A DNA stretch of 64,000 nucleotides from Thunnus maccoyii (lineage: Eukaryota; Chordata; Actinopteri; Scombriformes; Scombridae), in NCBI RefSeq assembly GCF_910596095.1, contig NC_056547.1:5786147-5850146 (forward strand), read 5' to 3'. The notes under the pieces are model-generated. The model worked only from the letters and a program-made list of their open reading frames with translations, searched no databases and was not told the DNA's origin. Positions within the stretch are counted from its first letter, which is position 1; every line of letters begins with the position of its first letter. Positions 1 to 12,500 of the stretch are shown in pieces. The translations under genes were made by a program, and so were the position numbers.

Positions 1-1978
1 CAAATTTAATCAAACAGATACAGATTCTGATGTTGATTAAAGGGCTAGACTAATATAGTAGGCTGACACTGAACTCTTATTGCATACTGGATATTGTCCA
101 TTCAGTGTCCTCTACCCTTGGATGTGATCCTCGCTGAGCATAGCCAAGCAAAACCTGAGCTGAATTTTTAATTTCTCTGCATATTTTATATGTAAGTGTT
201 AATTTATGTTTTCTTATAAATGACCTCTTCATTTAAAGCCTAGTTTATTTCAGCTTTTACCCATTATTGGTCACCATACAGCTGCTAAGCCTATAAGAAT
301 TAATTGGTCTGGGATTGAAGGCAGAACTTTTGTGTCCCATTGCTTACTTTTGTAGGGACTTACTTAACCCTAAGAGACCCACGGGGGCGTCTGCGATATC
401 GGCCTACATTACTGTCTTCCAGAGGCTGTAGCAGGCTCAGTTTTTAAGGCTGAAGATACTGGTATTATATGAAACTAGATGCCCTGAGGCATCCATTTGT
501 ATCAACCATGTCATGCTAGCTTGTTGGGAAGGGGGCTAAGTAACGTTCCAAAGTTAGGCTAAATTTTGATGAGGGAAAAACTGGCATGGCCATTTTCAAA
601 GGGGTCTCTTGACCTCTCAGCTCAAGATATCTAAATGAAAATGGGTTCATTCTGTACCCACGAGTCTCCTCTTTACAGACATGACCACTTTATGCTAATC
701 CCATTCAGTTTTGCAGCATAAATGTGTTATTTTCGCCTATTCTAAAAGTGGTGTATTTGAATATTTCTGCATACTGGGGTTACTAAACAGTCTTGGAATT
801 GGATAAATTGGGTATGACTGGAGAGCTGAGACTCTTGTGGATTCAATGAGCCCAACTGTATTCATGTGTGATGATGTTAGTCCCCATAGTAGTCATTTCA
901 TTGTAGTGAGACCATTTTTTGAAACTTGACCTCACTGTATAAAATGACCTATTGTGACCTCTAGGATTATCACAATCTCATGATTGCTTCCTTAAATTAA
1001 TTATTCAATAATACTATATATGAGGTGCTCCACTCCAAATAGCAGCTATGTACAGCTAACCTTGACAACTCAGCTGTATTTTGACAGTATTGTGTAAAGA
1101 ACATAGACTAACTTATCAGAGATAACTTGCAGGGCAAGTTGACCTCCCTGCCAGGCCTAAGCTTCAGGGTATTTAAAGTTATGTTTTCTGTATAATATGT
1201 TTTCTAAACTAAAATGTTTTATACAAGGAGTGTAGCTGCTTCAAGGAATAGCTGAGTGTGCAGTCCAGACAGAGAGCACCGCTTAGAACCAGAACTGGAG
1301 CAACCTGCTTGCAATCCGGAGAGAGACTCACTTAGAGCAGGCAGAGAGCAGGAGAGTTTCTGCCAAAAACAAGCAGCAAGACCGGGGGAGACATGAGTGC
1401 AGCTGCTTGCTAACAGTTACAGCAGAGAGCAGGAAGGAGGACAGACATCTCACTATGCTGCTCTAAACGGCGACTCTGCTGCTGCGGACTCACAAAGCAG
1501 GCACTGTAGTTTATAACTGTAGCGTCAGTTGTCTGACTAAGAATTGATAACACAACAATCAACAATCATTCCTCCTGTGCATGATCATGTTTTGATTCAG
1601 ACTGCGCACTAAGAGGAGGGGCTATTCATAAACAGGTCTGTTTTCAATGTGTTTGTGAGAGAGAGAGAGAATGGGGCAAGGGGGCGGAGCGAATCAATGC
1701 GCTATACGCAGCTCTACTATGAAATAAGATTTTACCCATTTAAAAAAAAGAAAAAAAGTAGAAAATAAATATGTGGCAGTCAATGTTGATATTGTGGTGG
1801 GCCACCACAAATAAATGAATGTATGGGAAACCCTGAAGTCTATGTATTTATTGTGTAGAGGAATGTTAATGATTTTGGTCACAGTCCTTGTTTTGAAAAT
1901 AAGGCTACAATTGAACCTTTAAATGGCCTCAGCTACCACAAGTTAATATACATTATTCCTCCTCCTTCTGTCCCCCAC
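1..1978. other. Epsin intron or flank, repeat-rich, no exon seen
   Basis: On the minus strand this stretch follows epsin coding exon 2, so it should be the next intron. I looked for the next ENTH segment (the part after the NWRH motif, normally a leucine-rich helix followed by TGSERV) and did not see it in any frame, so the third coding exon is probably left of the window. The sequence from about 375 to 1180 and from 1220 to 1670 reads like old interspersed repeat, but I cannot name a family for either part. Confidence 0.5.
1700..1835 (-). mobile_element. Solo end of a hAT-like DNA transposon
   Basis: Read on the minus strand from 1835, the sequence begins CAGGGTTTCCCATACATTCA and continues through a GTGGTGG/CCACCAC inverted motif (about 1794-1808). 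A CAGGG start is typical of hAT ends, and this terminus resembles repeats I associate with fish genomes. I did not find the matching opposite end, so it is either a solo end or the partner has decayed. The family call is from memory. Confidence 0.4.
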
Positions 1979-3010
1979 CTTGTGGATGTGTCTCCAGTTC
2001 TTGTCATCTTTCAGGCGTTTCCAGAGCATTGTCATGATCTCGTTGCAGGCCACCACATTGTAGGTTAGGTCGGAGATGTCTGCCATCTGAGAGCTGGACG
2101 GGCCCCATGGGTCATTAGATGTCGCCTCTCTCACCTGCAAAAGAAGCAAAGTAAGAAATGTCAACACATATAAAGGTGGTGGCAGTCCAGAGATGCCAGC
2201 ATATGATAAGAAGCAATCACTTTAAAATGTCAGTGTCTGCTGCACTGTAGCAAATCTTCCTTGCCATTATCTCCTTTCATCATGCTAATGATAAGTAATC
2301 AGTTCTGCCAGGATGTTACAGATCATGTCTCATCAGATCAGCAAGAAATATGTCCCCACCTTTGCTTGGCTCTAAAAGCCTGAAGTTCAGGATCAATGAG
2401 CATGTCTCATTATGACTTAATAAGTCTTTATTATTGTTATGTTGTAGAAACATTAACTTAATTGTTTGTCCTATCAACCTCTGTTGACCTCTCCATCTCA
2501 ACTGCTGGGTTTATCCTTTAAAACTCATGTTGTGCAGACAACCATCATTCTAAACCATGGAACTGTATTAAAATTATAGTTAAGATAAAAAGCTTTACAA
2601 AGATGCCACAAATGTGATGTATTATGCACCAATGTATACCCTTTCTTACTGAACATCTATAATATATGTTATTTCATGTAGCGTTATTAAAAAATGGCAT
2701 TTTGGGGACATCCTTGTGTTCTAAGGGTTTAAGATGCCCAACAATGTGATCACAATATTACTGTCTAAGTCTAATAAAGGCATACATGCCACAGCAAAAC
2801 TTAAAAATTGGCAGACTGACAAGGTTTTAGAGATTACAGCGAGAGAGTATTTTATTTTCTGCTTGAGGGTAAATTCAACAGGAATATTGGGAACAATAGG
2901 ATTGACACCGTTACCCACCCTTCAATTCCAGTGTCCCTTACCTTGACCTCAGCCTCAGAGTAGTTCTGGACCAGGTTCTTCAGTTGTCTGCGAAGCATAG
3001 AGGACGTCAT
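1979..3010 (-). CDS. epn1: Epsin, first two coding exons (N-terminal ENTH domain), 5' part of gene
   Basis: Epsins bind PtdIns(4,5)P2 through the ENTH domain and help bend membrane and recruit cargo at clathrin-coated pits. Exon 1 is 2942-3010 (23 codons, starting MTSSMLRRQLKNLVQNYSEA) and ends at a GTAAGG donor. Exon 2 is 1979-2134 (52 codons), follows a TGCAG acceptor and contains the family signature VREATSNDPWGPSSS, then LTYNVVA and KNWRH. Both junctions are phase 0. The reading frame is intact and the start gives the expected amphipathic helix 0 with paired arginines. Compared with usual epsins, the loop before KNWRH (normally NDHG) is shortened to KDD, and the helix after NVVA reads CNEIM, so this is a diverged member. 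UIM, DPW and NPF regions are outside the window. The family is certain in practice; the paralogue (epn1 rather than epn2 or epn3) rests mainly on neighbouring genes. Confidence 0.85.
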
Positions 3011-3306
3011 GGTGTCTGGTGGGGGGGACGAGGAATCAAACCTCCACGATCTGATTCAGAGAAAACTAGTGAACAATCCTGCACCGAGTTGGCACAGAGA
3101 GGACCACAAATATATACACAGAAACACAACACAAACACATACTTACCTTTTCAAAGGTACACCTTTCAAAGACTAATATTTGTGTAGCTTGAGTGCAGCT
3201 CCTGGCTCAGTGTGCATTCATCCTGCTGGTCTCTCTTCCCCCTGACTGCATTGGTTTATCTCAGGATATCAGAAACCAGATCCTACAGCTGCAGAGAGGA
3301 ACCAGT

Positions 3307-3309
<3 letters not shown>

Positions 3310-3343
<34 letters not shown>
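3310..3343. repeat. (CA)n microsatellite
   Basis: About 17 uninterrupted CA units upstream of the epsin start codon. Confidence 0.95.
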
Positions 3344-3347
<4 letters not shown>

Positions 3348-4212
3348 AACAAAAACGCTGAGGCAGGATTGGCAGTGAGTGACAAACAATTATGATGTGC
3401 CCCTGCAGAGGTGCGCCACATTTACGACTTGAGGTGTGCCCACACCTGCTGTGGGTGGCAGCTTGTGCTTGAGTGTACGTTTGTCATAATCACTGCGACA
3501 AACACAGATCCTCATCTAACAGTTAACGTTAGCTTTCTAGCTATGCTAACGTTAGAAGCTAGCTCATGTAGGAAAATCAATCCCACGTATTCAATTGGAG
3601 GATGATCGGTCTAACCTACATCAACTGTAAGTCGACGTGCTCGCAGGTTATCATGTCTGTCATAATACGCTTCGTGTTTTCAGGACCTCGGAGAGCGACT
3701 GAAGACGGCCAGCAGCCGTCAATACGGCTAACGGCCGAGCGTCGCTGTCATCCAGCACCAATAAACTGAAATATATCACACTTTAGCAACCAAAAGAAGC
3801 ATTGTATTTCGACTAAACAGGAGCTACCTTCAGTTCAAAAACACAGCCAATGACGCCCGCTATTCCGTGTATAAGAAATGCAGATTTACAGCAAAAATAA
3901 TGCACTAACCCTGAGAAGATAGTCAGGAATCTTCTAGGAGACGACGCGACGCTGCAGTTTCCGCTTCCGCAGTTTTCAGCACCTGCGTGTCCCCGCCCCT
4001 CACGATATATTTTATTTTTCCACCTGAAAAAATACACTTTTCTGTCAATTAATGTTTTATGTTTTAATATAAAATGGGTTAAAACGTAATAACAATATGC
4101 CTCTTGCTTTAATATAAAATATATTTTTTTCTTTTGGAGAATGATGAACCTTTATAACATTTCAGTTGTTTTGAGTACTATGTAAACTAACGCCGTCTGC
4201 CGGTCACGACGT

Positions 4213-4214
4213 CG

Positions 4215-4288
<74 letters not shown>
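4213..4288. repeat. (CG)n(CA)n microsatellite
   Basis: A short CG run passes directly into more than 30 CA units. It ends about 70 bp upstream of the NECAP start codon, so length variation here could affect NECAP promoter spacing. Confidence 0.95.
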
Positions 4289-4289
<1 letters not shown>

Positions 4290-4356
4290 CAGAAAAAAAA
4301 AGCTGAATAAATGAGTCACAACCCACAACTCCCACCTCAATAACAGTTGAATCAAG

Positions 4357-7300
4357 ATGGCGGCCGAGGGCGAGTACGAGTCGATCCTGTGCGTTAAACC
4401 CGATGTCAACGTTTATCGCATCCCGCCGCGAGCTTCAAACCGCGCATACAGGTAAAGAAATAACGGTCGACCGCTAACGGCTCTGTAAAATATGGTTTAA
4501 CGGTCGTGGGTGGTCGGTGTTGCTGTGTTCTGTTCTGGGCATTGCACTTTTCACCGCTCGCTGCCAGTACATACGCGCTTTCAAATCACGAAGAGGACCA
4601 CAGGCGGTGTGTGAAATGTTGTGGTAGGGCCGGAGATGAAAATACGTTTCCAGTGGTTTAAAGTTGTAAAGCTGTGGCCTGTTTTCTGTGCCGCTTTGTT
4701 TGTTGTACGGAGCGGTTGAGCTGTCAGAGATGTGACGGGGGTATTCGTCATCATCAAACCACACCGGTCGATAACGGGCGATCTGCCAGGAGATGAATGT
4801 CCTCTTTACACAGGAAAATTATCAGTTTGACAAGCAACGTTAAAGGTTTTCTGGCTGCACAGTATTTTTTATGAGGTTGTCAGTACAGATAAAAACTTTT
4901 TTACAGATTATACATTAAAATTAACCAGATTATTAAATAATTAGTAGCCTATGTGTTGTCAAATTTGTGTAAATCAACCAAAACGGTTTAAATCGGTGTA
5001 GACACAAGATAACTAAAGGGATGAGAGATGGAGAGCAAATAAATAACTTTTCATTGTTTTTGTTTGTTTGTATTTTTTCTTTTGCGCTGGACACTTTCAC
5101 CTTTTCATCCTTCTAAAAAAATCCTTCAAATGAATCAGAGAAAGAAATAAAGATAAGATTGACCCAGAGTGGAAAGTGTTGCATCCAGCTGCATATAGAA
5201 AAATACAAAGTATGCACAGTATATAATCTCCATATGTACAGATACATACAAAATACACTATTGTACCCCTAGTGTGAAGAGTTTACACTATTCCTACAAT
5301 AACAGAACACAATGATGGGTGTTCAGTAAAGTGGCAGAGCATATTTAAAAGACTTAAACAATAAAAAGGTGAACTGCTCTGTAGAGCTGCAGTGATTAGT
5401 CAATTAATTGAGCTTATCAACAGAAAATTAATCTGCAACTGTTTTGATAATCGTGTCAGTAATTGTTTTAAGCAAAAAGCTCCTCAAACTTGAGAATTTT
5501 AAGCTTTTCTGTGTCAAACATGATAGTAAACCGAATATTTTTCAATTTTGGAGTGTTGATCAGACAAAACAAGACATTTTAAGCCATCGCCTTGAGCTTT
5601 AAAGGACGGGTTCACAATTTTTCAAGTCTGTCGTAAAACAACAGTCAGGAGCCCAAATGAACAGTGAAACAGGTTTTTCTTGCTGTAATTATTCCTCCTG
5701 TTCATACTGACCGTTAGAAGATCCCTTTGTAATGCGCTTAGAAAGTAAGTGATGGGGGACAAAATCCAAAAATGTATTTAAAAGTTTATCTGAAGCTAAT
5801 ATGAAGCGTGAGGAAAACCTCTTTCAATGTTCATCTGGGCTCCTGACTGTTGTTTTAAGACAGACTTGAAAAATTGTGAACCTGTCCTTTAAAAATTACA
5901 ACAGCATTTTTCTCTATTTTCTGACATTTTATAGACAAAACGATAAATTGTTTAGTTGAGAAAATATTCGGCAGATTAATTGATAATGAAAAGAATCATT
6001 AGTTGCAGCTCTACTGCTCATAACTCACATCCACACTAAGACCATAACATGTGATATCACAAGTAGACATTTACTCTATTCTAAAGGGTCAAAAGCCAAA
6101 AATGTAGAGATGTAGGTAGTTATTAATACTTTCCTGAAAGTGTAACAGTTTTGTTTACGGCTGCAACAAAGACATACGGGTAAAACTGATATGAGTAAAA
6201 TATTGATGTTACATCATGTTTGCCTGCAGGGCAGCTGACTGGAAGCTGGATACTCCAGACTGGTCTGGTCGAATGAGGATCACCACTAAGGGAAAAGTGG
6301 CGTACATCAAGCTGGAAGACAAAGTCTCAGGTATGACTTTACTGTTAATTCTACCTTAAAGTCACACTGAATCAAATTTCCTCTCTGTAATGCGAAGGTG
6401 CTACTAATGCTGACATGTCTATTGAGAATTAACACCCATCTCTACATCTCTACGCTGCTTTTAGCCACTTTCAGCTGTTTTCTTTGGGTTTTTCACTGTG
6501 CAAACTAAAACTAAAAAGAAAGAGACACTTGTTACATGCTCATACAAGCCAACACTGCATTACAAGTCCACTATAAACCAGCTGAATCTTAGCTCTGTGA
6601 TAGATCGGTGACCCCCAAATTGGCTCCAGCTCCGCTCTAATTCGGATAAACTTCTGAAAACGGAAGAACGAGCTATTTTTTATTCTCCTGCTGTAATTTC
6701 CTCTCCTGTCCTGCAGGGGAGCTGTTTGCTCAGGCGCCGGTGAAGGAGTATCCTGGTGTTGCAGTGGAAACGGTCAGCGACTCCAGCCGATACTTCGTTC
6801 TGCGGATACAAGATGACAACGGTGAGGATGTCGATAATACTAAAACGACTCCGAATCATTACTTACTTTTGGTTCGCACGACTCCGAAACCATTTATCAC
6901 AACTGCCTGTTTGAAGCTGATTTGAGTCGATGAAGTTTCGTTCCCGTTTAACCAGTTATCATCATCTCCTCGTCCGCAGGTCGCAGTGCTTTCATTGGCG
7001 TTGGCTTCGTGGACCGAGGAGACGCATTTGATTTCAACGTGGCTTTGCAGGACCATTTCAAGTAAGCAGTGACTGGGTGGTTTAAATCTTGTTTTTATTA
7101 TTGTAAACAAATCTCATGTGTATGGTATTTCTCATCAAAACCCAATTTTTAAGGAATTCAAAGAATAATTTATCTTTCAAACAACTACAAGAGAAAATCT
7201 CTGTCATCAAACATACAAGCTACCTTCAGTCTCCCCTTCAAAGTATTGATAGTATTGACTGTGGTGTCAGATATGACATGTCTTGCATTCTCTACTGTTC

Positions 7301-7413
7301 TGTATCTGTAGCCATCTGCAACATTTGCAGTCCGTATCAAAACAAGACGCCTGCTGTAGTTTTCCTGAAAACTGCTGAGATGCATTGTTTATTTCTGTAT
7401 CAGTGCTGAGATG

Positions 7414-7447
<34 letters not shown>

Positions 7448-9266
7448 CTCTGCCTCCCTGCAGATGGGTGAAACAGGAGAACGAACTCAGTAAAAGTGCC
7501 CAGCTGGGGGATTCAGGACCAAAGCTGGACTTGGGCTTTAAAGAGGGACAGACCATCACACTCAATATAGGGGTAAGAACCAGCATGTTCAAGGACAGGT
7601 TCACTTTTTGTCCTCCATCACTTACATCATAAGTGCATTATGAAGGGATCTAATAGTCAGTATGAACAGGAGGAATGATTACAGCAAGAAAAAACATGTT
7701 TCAATGTTCATTTGTGCTCCTGACTGTTGCTTCAAGAAAGACTCTAACCATCAAAATGTGAAGCTTTTACTACATTTTCTAAATGAAATGAAACAGCGAG
7801 TGTAGAAAAGTGTTATGAATTGAATTAGCTTGGAAGTACTTATAATAAATCATAAATGACACAAGATTTTAATTGGCTTTTTAAAAATATATTTATGCTA
7901 CTAAAAATGGAGCTCAAGTGTAACTGGAGATTTAAAGCAATCAAAGTCATAATTTCCATTTCTGTTGCCAGTTTTTCTGAACACACATACACACCCCAGA
8001 AAGCAAAAATATCATCATGTCTCTTGTCAGTGCATTAAAGAACAAGTGTCCTCTATCTGTCGTCCATTAAAGCTAAAAGCATTAAGCTAGATGCCATGTG
8101 ATTAATCTAACGTTTATTTAAAAAAAAGTATCATGAATATCTGAAATGTTTTGTGTTTTTCTTTATCTTTAGCAAGGTAAAAAGAGGGATAAACCCCGCC
8201 CACAGAGCACAGGTGGGTTTGGACTCCTCCCACCACCACCTGGAGGCAAGATAGCCCCTCCTCCTTCATCGGGCTCATCCAATCACAACATAGTCCCCCA
8301 GACAGGAGGAACAGCAACAGGTGAACAGCGCTCAAATGTTAAAGCTGCACCACACGGTTTCCTGTAACAGCTACCAGAACGACCTATTTTCTTAATTGTC
8401 GTGTTAATTGCTGACCGTTTAACGACTCGTGTGTCTTTCAGCTTCAGGCTACAGGAAAAAAAAAAGTGAAATGTGTGTCAGTCTTTAAGCTACTTTTTAA
8501 TGAGCTCTGTGTTTTTTTTTTTTTCTCCCTCTCTGTCTTTGTTTCAGGCTGTCTGTTGGAGCTGGACAGTAGTAACTCTAACACAGTGGTTCAGCCAAAC
8601 CCTAGTTTAGATCTTTGGGGAGACTTCTCTGCTCCTGCAAGGTAGACTGCTAATCTCCTGTTAAGATAATGCAAATGTAGCTGTTATATACACATATATA
8701 TACACTATATGGCCAAAAGTATGTAGACACTCTTAACATTACCCCCATATGACCATATGCATGTTATACATTGCATTGTTGTACACCAGCAGCACTGATA
8801 ATCATTCATAATAAGCTTCTACATACAGCTTTGAACTTTAAATCGTGTGTTTTTAGTTATTTTATACTGTCTTCATGTATTTTTATAATAATATTTTTAA
8901 TTTAACATTTCATATTAGAAATATATATGTACATTATGCACATAGACATAATTAAAACATATTTTTATATGATCATATTACAAATGATATTGCCCCCATT
9001 GATCCCATTTATTATAAATTTTACTTTTACTTACTGTACATCGCTGCCGATCATTTCCAAAGCATAACCTTAATTTTTGGCAATTTGTTGACATTAATGT
9101 AAAGTATATAAACACTGGAATTGTCCTTTTTAATATTTAATGTAATGTCAGCAGATCAGAAAGGCCCTTTTCCGTCATGTTAAAACTAACATCAGTTTTT
9201 GTGTTTTTCAGCTCTGTTCCACCACCATCACGACCAGAGAACGCTGCCAACTGGATTCAGTTTTGA
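4357..9266 (+). CDS. necap1: NECAP (adaptin ear-binding coat-associated protein), complete, 8 exons
   Basis: NECAP proteins bind the AP-1/AP-2 ear domains and regulate AP-2 in clathrin-coated vesicle formation. Exons: 4357-4451, 6230-6330, 6717-6821, 6980-7061, 7464-7572, 8173-8320, 8548-8641 and 9212-9266. They total 789 nt, keep frame throughout, and all junctions are GT-AG. The protein has 262 residues, close to the family's usual 263-275. Residues 1 to about 133 form the PHear domain ([20 protein letters not shown] near the start, then [19 protein letters not shown] and [19 protein letters not shown]). [12 protein letters not shown] follows, then a proline-rich stretch (LLPPPPGGK), a DLWGDF motif, and the C-terminal WIQF that fits the WVxF-type ear-binding motif. 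PHear wording is nearer to NECAP1 than NECAP2 as I remember them; the family call is firm, the paralogue is not. Confidence 0.93.
5382..6014. mobile_element. hAT-like short inverted-repeat element in NECAP intron 1
   Basis: The left end reads TAGAGCTGCAGTGATTAGTC and the right end, reverse-complemented, TAGAGCTGCAACTAATGATT, giving terminal inverted repeats. Flanking octamers CTGCTCTG and CTGCTCAT match at six of eight positions, suggesting an old 8-bp target duplication as made by hAT transposases. There is no coding sequence. The same family appears at 37314 (split by an LTR element) and at 43065-43342. Confidence 0.7.
5598..5893. mobile_element. Second inverted-repeat element nested inside the hAT-like one
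   Basis: Two arms of about 69 bp (5598-5666 and 5825-5893) are reverse complements with only about four mismatches; they begin TTTAAAGGAC and include TTCACAATTTTTCAAGTCTG. They enclose about 160 bp of unique sequence. The element interrupts the 5382-6014 repeat and is therefore younger. Relatives lie at 7590-7740, 30895-30960 and 44848-45352. Confidence 0.75.
7414..7447. repeat. (TG)n microsatellite just before NECAP exon 5
   Basis: About 17 TG units end 17 bp before the exon 5 boundary at 7464, inside the polypyrimidine/acceptor region, and could influence splicing. Confidence 0.9.
7590..7740. mobile_element. Partial copy of the 5598-5893 element family
   Basis: Contains the end AAGGACAGGTTCAC, the middle segment with GTGCATTATGAAGGGATCTA, and the other arm CATTTGTGCTCCTGACTGTT, but lacks most of the left arm. 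It lies in NECAP intron 5. Confidence 0.6.
8698..8730. mobile_element. Terminal fragment of a short DNA transposon (ACTATATGGCCAAAAGTATG)
   Basis: The string ACTATATGGCCAAAAGTATG in NECAP intron 7 is a terminal sequence I associate with fish Tc1-like or related short elements. A second copy with one change (CCATAAG) is at 17215-17245. No complete element could be delimited at either site. Confidence 0.4.
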
Positions 9267-9520
9267 GACCGCGGCGCGCGGTTACGTCGATCGCGATTCC
9301 CATCTCACCCGCATCTTTGTCCGTAGCTTCCTGTGCATCACACCGCGAGTAAACCTCTCACACACGATGACCCCAAAGCAGAGACGTGAAAAACCCCCCA
9401 CAGAGCTGTAGAAACAAATCATGGCATCATTTCATTTCAGAAAGAATCATAGTTTCTTTTTAAAAATGTTCTCGACAGGAAATGAAGCATTAAATCTATT
9501 AAAGCCATTACATGATATGA
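9267..9520 (+). other. Probable NECAP 3' untranslated region
   Basis: No reading frame of interest follows the stop codon. Two ATTAAA hexamers at 9489-9494 and 9498-9503 are candidate polyadenylation signals. The exact transcript end cannot be read from sequence alone. Confidence 0.35.
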
Positions 9521-12500
9521 GCCATTTCCAAATAATATTTAAGGGCTACGTGTGATGTCCTGAGTAGCAGGTGCTCCTCTTTTATGTGTCTGCGTCGCCT
9601 CCCCGGTAGATGGCTCTCTGAACAGAGGTTTATCTTCTAATGTGGAGTGTTTCTGTCTCTCAAACGGCTCCCCCTGCAGGCTGTAGAGAGCGCTGCACCT
9701 CGAGAACAACGCTTCACAGAGGCACCAGTGCTTTCTGTAACCTACTGTGAATAATGTGCAGACTGACATAACTCAGCTTAAGTGAACTATAAGACATAAA
9801 GCAAAGATTCTGGTAGTTTCTTTAATATTCTACAATTGGCACTTAAATCTTATTTTTTTTTCAATCAGTCTTAATAGTTTTAATGAAAATGAGATTTTGT
9901 CTTTTTCCTGAATCATTTTGAAATTACACTAGAAGTGTGTCTAACTTGTTCTGAATTCTAAACAAAGAACAATTTGAGCCACATAAAGCCCCTTTACCTC
10001 ACTGGCAAGACTTTTTCACTAGTTTTAAGAGAAGTTAATCCCCTTTTTATGACTTAAAAGGGGATTAATTGACTTCCCATCCGCACACTGTGAATAATGG
10101 AGAGCCCGGTCCTCAGGCTGGAGGAAGTTTGTCAATCAAAAATCAAACGGCTCAAAATTTCTGTGTTTATAATTTGGTTTAAAGTGTGGTTTGATTACAC
10201 AACAATAATATCAAAAGGTTCGGGTTAGCTTTTTTTATGGGATATAAAATTTAAATTCTCAACATTTCCCATTTTCTCTGAACGCAGATGCAACCCTCCG
10301 CTTAAACCACCTTTATAAAACATAACACACATCTACTTATCGCCACAGGAATCAGAGTTTATTCATTCTACAGTATATAACGTGTTTATAGAATCACTGA
10401 ATCTACAGGATACTGAACTGCAGCATTAACATTCCTTTCTGAGGTATTTAAACTATGAATTTTATTTTGTGTTTACAATGCAGATGTGTTTACTACTGTG
10501 TGCTTGTTATCAGCGGGTGTAGTTTGTCGCAACATTGAAATTAATGTATTAATTTCCAAATCTCAGACATGCGTCGTGCCGTGCCGTGTCATTTCAAGCT
10601 GTTTGGTGCATTTTTAAGAATGAAATAAGCTCAGAATTAGATATTATATATTGCATATCTGCTGAATGTGGCGCAGCAGTAAATTAAAACACTACTGACA
10701 TATTTATAGGGCTTCTTAATCCCAATCAAGTTTTTTTTTTTACCTCTTAATATTTTTACCTCTGAAAACAACATTTCATCCCAATTAAAGTTTGGAAAGT
10801 TGAAATGGATAAAGGAGGTGAATCAGAGCAGGAATGTAAAGCTTTCTGTTTCAACTGGCAGGACTTTGTATCGAGAAAGTCCTATTTTATTCTTTTAAGG
10901 CCTCTTTGAGATTTGTTTTTGATGTCATCAGATCAGAAGGAAGCTCTAATGTGGGGATTATAAATCGTAGAATCACTTTTTACATTAAATCTATAGTAAA
11001 TGAATGTTTCTGCATCCCCTTCTGTTATAATGAGAAAACAGACCTAAGAGGTGACTTACCATCTTATTCCGTTGTGCCATTTACAGCACAGAAAAAGAGT
11101 TTTCATATGAATGATGAATTAATTTATCTGCTTTTTCATGTTTACGAAATTATCACAAGGCTTTTTAAAAGGCACAGACAGCCCTGTGTTGAACTCATGG
11201 CCTTCGGTACTACATATGTTAGGGATGGATGTAAGAATAGATCTTGATAAATAGAGTATGAGAAGTACGGTTTCAGATGAAGAGGCTGTTCAACACGAGT
11301 CTGAAACGGTACTGAGTGGTCGAGCGTTTACAGCAGATCCTGCTGTGAAGATTTAGACAATCTGAGGAAAACGTTTGTAACTTACAGGCATAGTCTGACT
11401 TTTTGGGAAATGCTCTTATTCACCTTTGTTTGATGAGAAGATTGATCCCACTCTTATGTCTGTCTGTTAAATATAAGGCTACAGCTGGTTAGCTTAGCTT
11501 AGCATAAAGCCTGGAAAAGGAGGGAAACAGCTAGCCAGCTTCCTAAAAGGGATTTACAAGCACTGCTGACACGCAGATCACAAATGGTCCCGGGTCCCAT
11601 TTCACAAATGATTTTCACTCGCAAATTGCGGATAAATTTGCAAGTCCTACAGTCCCCTCGCATGCTCACGCATGGACCACAAGTATGGTGTTCCTTTTGG
11701 ATTTGTTAAATATGTAAAAATTGATGTGAGGAAAAAGTGATATCATGTTGCAAGTCGCAGCTTGCATGTTCCATCGGGCCCTTGGATCTGTACAAAGGAA
11801 ACAAAATCTGCCTAGTAGCATCTCTAAAGCTCACTAATTAACACTAATTAAATCTAGTTTCTTTATATTTTCCAAATTGTTAAAATATTCCTTTTAATTT
11901 ATTATAATACTGAGTGACATTCTACCTAAAGCATTGAACCTATCTGATGCAATGATCCCCGTTCAGACTGTAACATGAACCAATGTGCACTGTTAGAGAT
12001 GACACCAGTCTCAACAACAACATCTAATGATTGTCTTACTTCATCTGATGAATGTCTTAATGGCAGCAAATGATATGTTTAATACTGGCTGATTGTGACT
12101 TTAGATCGTGTTTACAGGACTTTGACAAATGAATTGTCATAAACATTTCTTGACTGTGAATTCATTTGTTTGCATAGATTTTTAAAGGCTTACTGTGATC
12201 AGATCACATGAACTGTATTTAATTGGCGGTAAGATACAGGGCTGATTGATATCTTGATGATATGTTGGATATGTGTGTTGTGTTTACATTGCTTGTATTG
12301 CTGGCTAAACTATAAAAATGTGTCCCATTGCTCACTCATTCCACTCTGGCTGTAAAATCACTGGACTAACACTTTTGATTTATGACCAATTTAATGAGAA
12401 AGAGGCAATAAATCCTTTCAAAGGATGTGTGAAGTCTTGTCCTTATTTTAATAATTACAGCAATAGTTGCAAAAAATACACCAATCAGTGAATTCACATA

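Larger units (their letters stand above)
3011..4356. promoter_or_regulatory. Shared upstream region between divergent epsin and NECAP genes
   Basis: The two start codons face away from each other across about 1.35 kb. CpG dinucleotides are clearly denser at 3640-4000 and around 4190-4450 than in most of the window, as expected of CpG-rich housekeeping promoters. On the minus strand a possible 5' untranslated exon ends near 3910 (CTCAGG followed by GTTAGTGC). I see no convincing TATA box for either gene. Two CA microsatellites interrupt the region. A bidirectional promoter is inferred only. Confidence 0.5.

Noticed and set aside
3813..4037. 74-codon minus-strand frame upstream of epsin
   Set aside because: Lies in the promoter/5' UTR region, has no homology, and the real epsin start at 3010 is clear.
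4152..4409. Frame with long Cys-Val run on the minus strand
   Set aside because: Produced by the CA microsatellite.
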